A stretch of 33,571 bases of DNA, taken from contig JAIOYR010000041.1 in NCBI GenBank assembly GCA_021740995.1, positions 1 through 33,571 of the forward strand, in the 5' to 3' direction. Each line of letters begins with the position of its first letter. Positions within the stretch are counted from its first letter, which is position 1. Both the position numbers and the translations under genes were made by a program. This stretch comes from Taibaiella sp. GTDB taxonomy: Bacteria; Bacteroidota; Bacteroidia; Chitinophagales; Chitinophagaceae. Shown here in pieces: positions 31,101-33,571 of the stretch. The notes under the pieces are model-generated. The model did not search any database, was not told the DNA's origin, and worked only from the letters and a program-made list of their open reading frames with translations.

Positions 31101-33571
31101 CCGGTTACTTCCCCTGATGTGCCTATAGTGGCAACAGAAGTCATATCACTACTCCATACACCGCCTGTTGTAGTACTTGATAGTGTAGAAGTGGATCCTA
31201 CACATAGGCTTAATATGCCTGATATAGGAGAAACAGAAGGAGATGCATTAACAGTAACTACTGAGGTCCCTTGTGTGGTACATCCAAATGAATTAGTAAC
31301 ACTATATGTAATTCTTGCCGTACCGGATGCAACACCAGACACTATGCCAGAAGTGCCAACAGTAGCTATCGTTGGTGTACTGCTGCTCCAAACTCCGCCA
31401 GTAGTAGTGCTGGATAGTGTTGTAGTAGCTCCAACACACAGAGCCATTGTTCCTGTTACAGATGCCACTGCAGAAAGTGGATTCACTGTTAAAGAAGTAG
31501 TGGCAAATGTAGTGCAACCAAAAGAATTCACTACAGTATATGAAATTGTTGCAGTTCCTGATGCAATACCAGTAACAATACCAGTTGATCCAACTGTGGC
31601 AACGCTGGTAGCACTGCTGCTCCATGTGCCCCCTGTTGCAGAGGTGGTAAATGGATTAGATGAACCTACACACATACTTGACGGACCAGTGAGTGCAACA
31701 ATTACTGGTACTGGGTTAACTGTGAATACAGCAGTTACAGCAGTTACACAACCAAACCCATTAGTTTTTGAATAGGTGATTCTGGCAGTGCCAGCAGAAA
31801 CAGCAGAAACAATACCTGTAGTTCCAACTATGGCGATACCGGTAGCACTGCTGCTCCAGGTTCCTCCAGTAGTATCATTTAAAAGTGTTGTAGAAGATCC
31901 TGCACAAACACTCATTGTACCAGTAATTGCTGCTACGACAGGTGAAGCATTTATCGTAACAACCTCAGTTGTAGAACAGCTGCCAGGCAAAGTATAGGTA
32001 ATGGTGGATGTTCCAGGTGTAACACCTGTAAATATACCTGTTGCAGAACCAATTGTAGCTATACCAGTTGAACTACTGCTCCATGTGCCGCCTCCCGTAT
32101 TAGATAATGTTGCTGACGCTCCTACACAAACTGTAGTAGTGCCTGAAATTGCAGATGGTGTAGTATTCACGGTAACAGTAGTAGTATACATTGTTGTTGG
32201 ACTACAACCGGCACCTGTTCTGCTTACAGTAAGTGAGTATGTCCCTGTTGCGGTAGGGGTGGCTGTTGGATTTTGCAATGATGACGTATAACCGTCAGGA
32301 CCTGACCATGACCAAGAAGTGGCACCTGTAGAATTTGCATTTAATGTTACGGTGTTTCCAATGCAAATTGGACCATTATTGGTTGCGCCAGTAGATGATG
32401 GAACAGCATTTACTGTAACAATTGTAGTATATACTGTTGATGGATTACAGCCTATTCCTGTGCTGGCAAGCCTAAGTGAATAGGTTCCGGTTACAGTAGG
32501 TGTTATTGTTGGATTCTGTAATGTAGATGAAAAACTTCCAGGCCCAGTCCACAACCATGAAGTGGTATTGCTGGAATTTGCAGAAAGTAAAACAGTACCA
32601 CCAACACATATCGGGCTATTATTGGTAGCTCCAGTAGATGATGGTACCGGATTAACAGTTACTACAGTAGTATAAACTGTAGCAGGTGCACAGCCTGATC
32701 CTGTACTGCTCAACGTCAGCGAGTATGTACCCGTAGCAGTGGGAGTGGCTGTTGGGTTCTGCAAAGAAGAAGTAAATCCAGATGGACCACTCCATGTCCA
32801 TGCAGTAGCATTACTTGAGTTAGCAGAAAGTGATACCGTGCCACCTACACATATAGATCCATTATTGGTAGCGCCTGTAGAAGATGGTACCGGATTTACA
32901 GTTACAATAGTAGTATAAACAGTAGCCGGAGAACAGCCTGAACCGGTACTGCTCAACGTCAGCGAGTATGTGCCAGTTGCTGTGGGAGTGGCTGTTGGGT
33001 TCTGTAATGAAGAAGTAAATCCTGAGGGACCATTCCAAGACCAGGCAGCAGCATTACTTGAGTTAGCAGAAAGGGTTACTGTACCACCTGCACATATCGG
33101 ACCGTTATTGGTAGCACCTGTAGAAGATGGCACCGGATTAACAGTTACCGTAGTTGTGTATACAGTTGAAGGAGCACAACCTGAACCAGTGCTACTCAAC
33201 GTCAGCGAGTAAGTAGCTGTAGCAGTAGGGCTAGCTGTTGGGTTCTGTAAAGAAGAAGTAAATCCTGAAGGTCCATTCCAGGACCAGGCAGTAGCATTAC
33301 TTGAGTTAGCAGAAAGTGCTACCGTGCCACCTACACATATAGAACCGTTATTAGTAGCACCTGTTGAAGATGGTATCGGATTAACAGTGACAGTTGTTGT
33401 ATAAACAGTAGCCGGATTACAACCTGAACCTGTGCTGCTCAGCGTAAGCGAGTAGGTGCCTGTTGCAGTAGGCGTAGCTGTAGGGTTCTGCAAAGAAGAA
33501 GTAAATCCTGAAGGACCGCTCCATGACCATGCTGTAGTATTACTTGAGTTAGCAGAAAGTGCTACCGTGCC
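28106..33571 (-). CDS. Giant secreted repeat protein (PKD/Ig-like and BIG2-like repeats, T9SS sorting domain), 5' truncated
   Basis: The minus-strand frame is open from 28106 to the end of the window, so at least 1,820 codons are present and the N terminus lies beyond 33571. From the N-terminal side: PKD/Ig-like repeats of 81 residues (five complete, one partial, 32144-33571) built on the pattern GGTVxLSANSS, SWSGPSGF and GTYSLTLSSTGSGC; then 17 BIG2-like repeats of about 74 residues (28355-32143), each with CxG near the start, GGTWSSS and a GC pair near the end; finally a type A T9SS sorting domain (LYPNPTSGILNI to LVYEP, 28109-28327). The protein would be secreted by the type IX system and attached to the cell surface. 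Such proteins serve as adhesins or gliding-related surface fibres; which it is here cannot be told. Confidence 0.9.
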   Translation of the reverse strand, partial: GTVALSANSSNTTAWSWSGPSGFTSSLQNPTATPTATGTYSLTLSSTGSGCNPATVYTTTVTVNPIPSSTGATNNGSICVGGTVALSANSSNATAWSWNGPSGFTSSLQNPTASPTATATYSLTLSSTGSGCAPSTVYTTTVTVNPVPSSTGATNNGPICAGGTVTLSANSSNAAAWSWNGPSGFTSSLQNPTATPTATGTYSLTLSSTGSGCSPATVYTTIVTVNPVPSSTGATNNGSICVGGTVSLSANSSNATAWTWSGPSGFTSSLQNPTATPTATGTYSLTLSSTGSGCAPATVYTTVVTVNPVPSSTGATNNSPICVGGTVLLSANSSNTTSWLWTGPGSFSSTLQNPTITPTVTGTYSLRLASTGIGCNPSTVYTTIVTVNAVPSSTGATNNGPICIGNTVTLNANSTGATSWSWSGPDGYTSSLQNPTATPTATGTYSLTVSRTGAGCSPTTMYTTTVTVNTTPSAISGTTTVCVGASATLSNTGGGTWSSSSTGIATIGSATGIFTGVTPGTSTITYTLPGSCSTTEVVTINASPVVAAITGTMSVCAGSSTTLLNDTTGGTWSSSATGIAIVGTTGIVSAVSAGTARITYSKTNGFGCVTAVTAVFTVNPVPVIVALTGPSSMCVGSSNPFTTSATGGTWSSSATSVATVGSTGIVTGIASGTATISYTVVNSFGCTTFATTSLTVNPLSAVASVTGTMALCVGATTTLSSTTTGGVWSSSTPTIATVGTSGIVSGVASGTARITYSVTNSFGCTTQGTSVVTVNASPSVSPISGILSLCVGSTSTLSSTTTGGVWSSDMTSVATIGTSGEVTGMSNGTAAITYSVTNSFGCTNLVSTIVSVNSLAASDTITGNPVICAGATSALSNTTYAGVWSSSNTARATVGMSSGIVSGNSAGTVIISYNTGCGAPATQTVTVLAAPASINGTGFLCLGTNTTLTNATSGGTWTSSTPAVATISSAGLVTSVSQGTTTISYQSPSSGCYATRVVTVSSVPSVITGTPFACIGSTSTLLSTPSGGTWSSYFTSKATVNPATGEVTGISAGTTIITYALSAVCRNTIVFTVGALPATITGTNTVCSGSTVSLSSGTFYGTWTSSDTETATIGSTSGILSGTNPGTATITYTIPTGCMRTTTINVNAALSANTGSPEVCVGQNRMTLANPVTGGTWSSSNTSVATVHSSSALLSGVSSGTANITYRKTPGCYSISVATVNPAMSAITGTPSVCVGATVTLAHSEPGGTWSSSNLTKATADTSTGIITGINAGTTLISYILNAGCYKTQALVVYASPGTISGSATVCAGLTTSLSIGSSTGGTWSSSNISIATVGSTGLVTGVTAGTATISYQVGTGCVSTRIVTVTTAPAAISGTLSASVGNTTTLSSTTTGGTWISSNTSIATVSAAGLVTGINSGSATISYYFSVGCPSTAIVTISGTPAPVSGVLSLCAGSTTLLSSATSGGVWTSDDIAVADINASTGLVTGISTGITTISYQLGCAASIATVTVNPSISTITGSPLVCVGQTNATLTSPVYGGTWGSSNGSIANVHAASGLLTGISAGTAHITFTTSPGCFTTITATVNPSVASISGTTTICRGTSSALTNTTIGGTWSSSNISNVTIGLSTGIITGVNGGTATVSYIISTGCYRTTNVVINTLPNPISGASTVVDGASVTLTASPGAGTWSSADVSIASVNAASGSVTGVDVGVTTITYQLSTGCFVTRGITVVTARPELEGITVSESVFTLYPNPTSGILNINAPIGGVFNVYTLDGKVVAQYQVQASTTAVTLPLNLASGIYLARFIGLDGSTAIVRLVYEP
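28109..28327 (-). other. T9SS type A C-terminal sorting domain
   Basis: Last 73 residues of the giant protein. LYPNPTSGILNI is the hallmark first strand, followed by GGVFNVYTLDGKVV, LPLNLASGIYLARF and the closing LVYEP. It directs export by the type IX secretion system and is cleaved on attachment. Confidence 0.92.
28355..32143 (-). repeat. 17 BIG2-like domain repeats
   Basis: Array of 17 units averaging 74 residues inside the giant protein, each with a first Cys near residue 6 and a second near residue 55, consistent with one disulfide per domain. Repeats 2-5 (counting from the N-terminal end) are a few residues longer and share SFGC. Repeats 13 and 17 lack the first Cys. Confidence 0.85.
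32144..33571 (-). repeat. 243-base tandem repeats encoding PKD/Ig-like domains
   Basis: The period of exactly 243 bases is seen from a recurring GGGTTCT landmark at positions ending 32760, 33003, 33246 and 33489. Each unit encodes 81 residues. The units nearest the window edge are the most alike; those next to the BIG2 array are more diverged. Confidence 0.9.

Noticed and set aside
31077-31775. Long plus-strand reading frame (232 codons) inside the giant protein gene, with several others at 28428-33212
   Set aside because: They lie antisense to a repeat-rich gene whose codon composition (many Thr, Ser, Gly, Val codons) gives few stops on the other strand. The encoded text is itself repetitive and lacks any recognisable motif.
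32144-33571. Regular direct repeats as a CRISPR array
   Set aside because: The period is 243 bases, the whole unit is coding and stays in frame, and no short repeat with unique spacers is seen.

Overview
The window looks like a chromosomal segment from a member of the Bacteroidota, probably near the Chitinophagaceae/Sphingobacteriales. This rests on a type IX secretion sorting domain, the Bacteroidetes-type GlmU-like protein, type B ribosomal protein L31, lipoproteins and signal peptides of the usual style, and several promoters of the Bacteroidetes form (TTTG, about 19-20 bases, TAnnTTTG). I see no insertion sequences, CRISPR array or phage genes. Both edges cut through a gene: an M20 aminoacyl-histidine dipeptidase on the left and a very large repeat-built secreted protein on the right.

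Layout. 1-7 kb is mostly housekeeping: PepD (5' end missing), a low-molecular-weight phosphotyrosine phosphatase and a GNAT acetyltransferase on the minus strand, a TlpA-like thiol-disulfide protein, rpmE2, a GlmU-like sugar nucleotidylyltransferase/acyltransferase and an MsbA-type ABC exporter. 7.2-9.7 kb is a tight four-gene unit: a small unknown protein with a Cys-rich tail, a seven-helix membrane protein, a HisKA_3 histidine kinase with almost no sensor region, and a LuxR-type response regulator. 9.8-15.7 kb holds a small unknown, a PaiB-like FMN-binding protein, a methyltransferase, an adenine deaminase next to a group III truncated haemoglobin, XerD and a second GNAT enzyme.

16.1-21.6 kb is the most interesting part. 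Three translationally coupled minus-strand genes encode a TerY-like vWA protein, a PP2C-type phosphatase and a divergent Ser/Thr kinase with helix-hairpin-helix motifs, which is the TerY-P phosphorylation triad known from Ter-type stress systems. A YHS-domain lipoprotein and a TerC membrane protein lie just beside it, giving a compact set of genes likely concerned with metal or envelope stress. A short-chain dehydrogenase follows the kinase.

21.7-27.7 kb has prmC with a multi-pass membrane protein resembling GT-C glycosyltransferases, then a group of small exported or membrane unknowns, one of them split by an in-frame stop codon, then tpiA. A tRNA-Glu(UUC) gene and two strong hairpin terminators lead to the final gene, at least 1,820 codons long, with PKD/Ig-like 81-residue repeats, 17 BIG2-like repeats and a C-terminal T9SS sorting domain.
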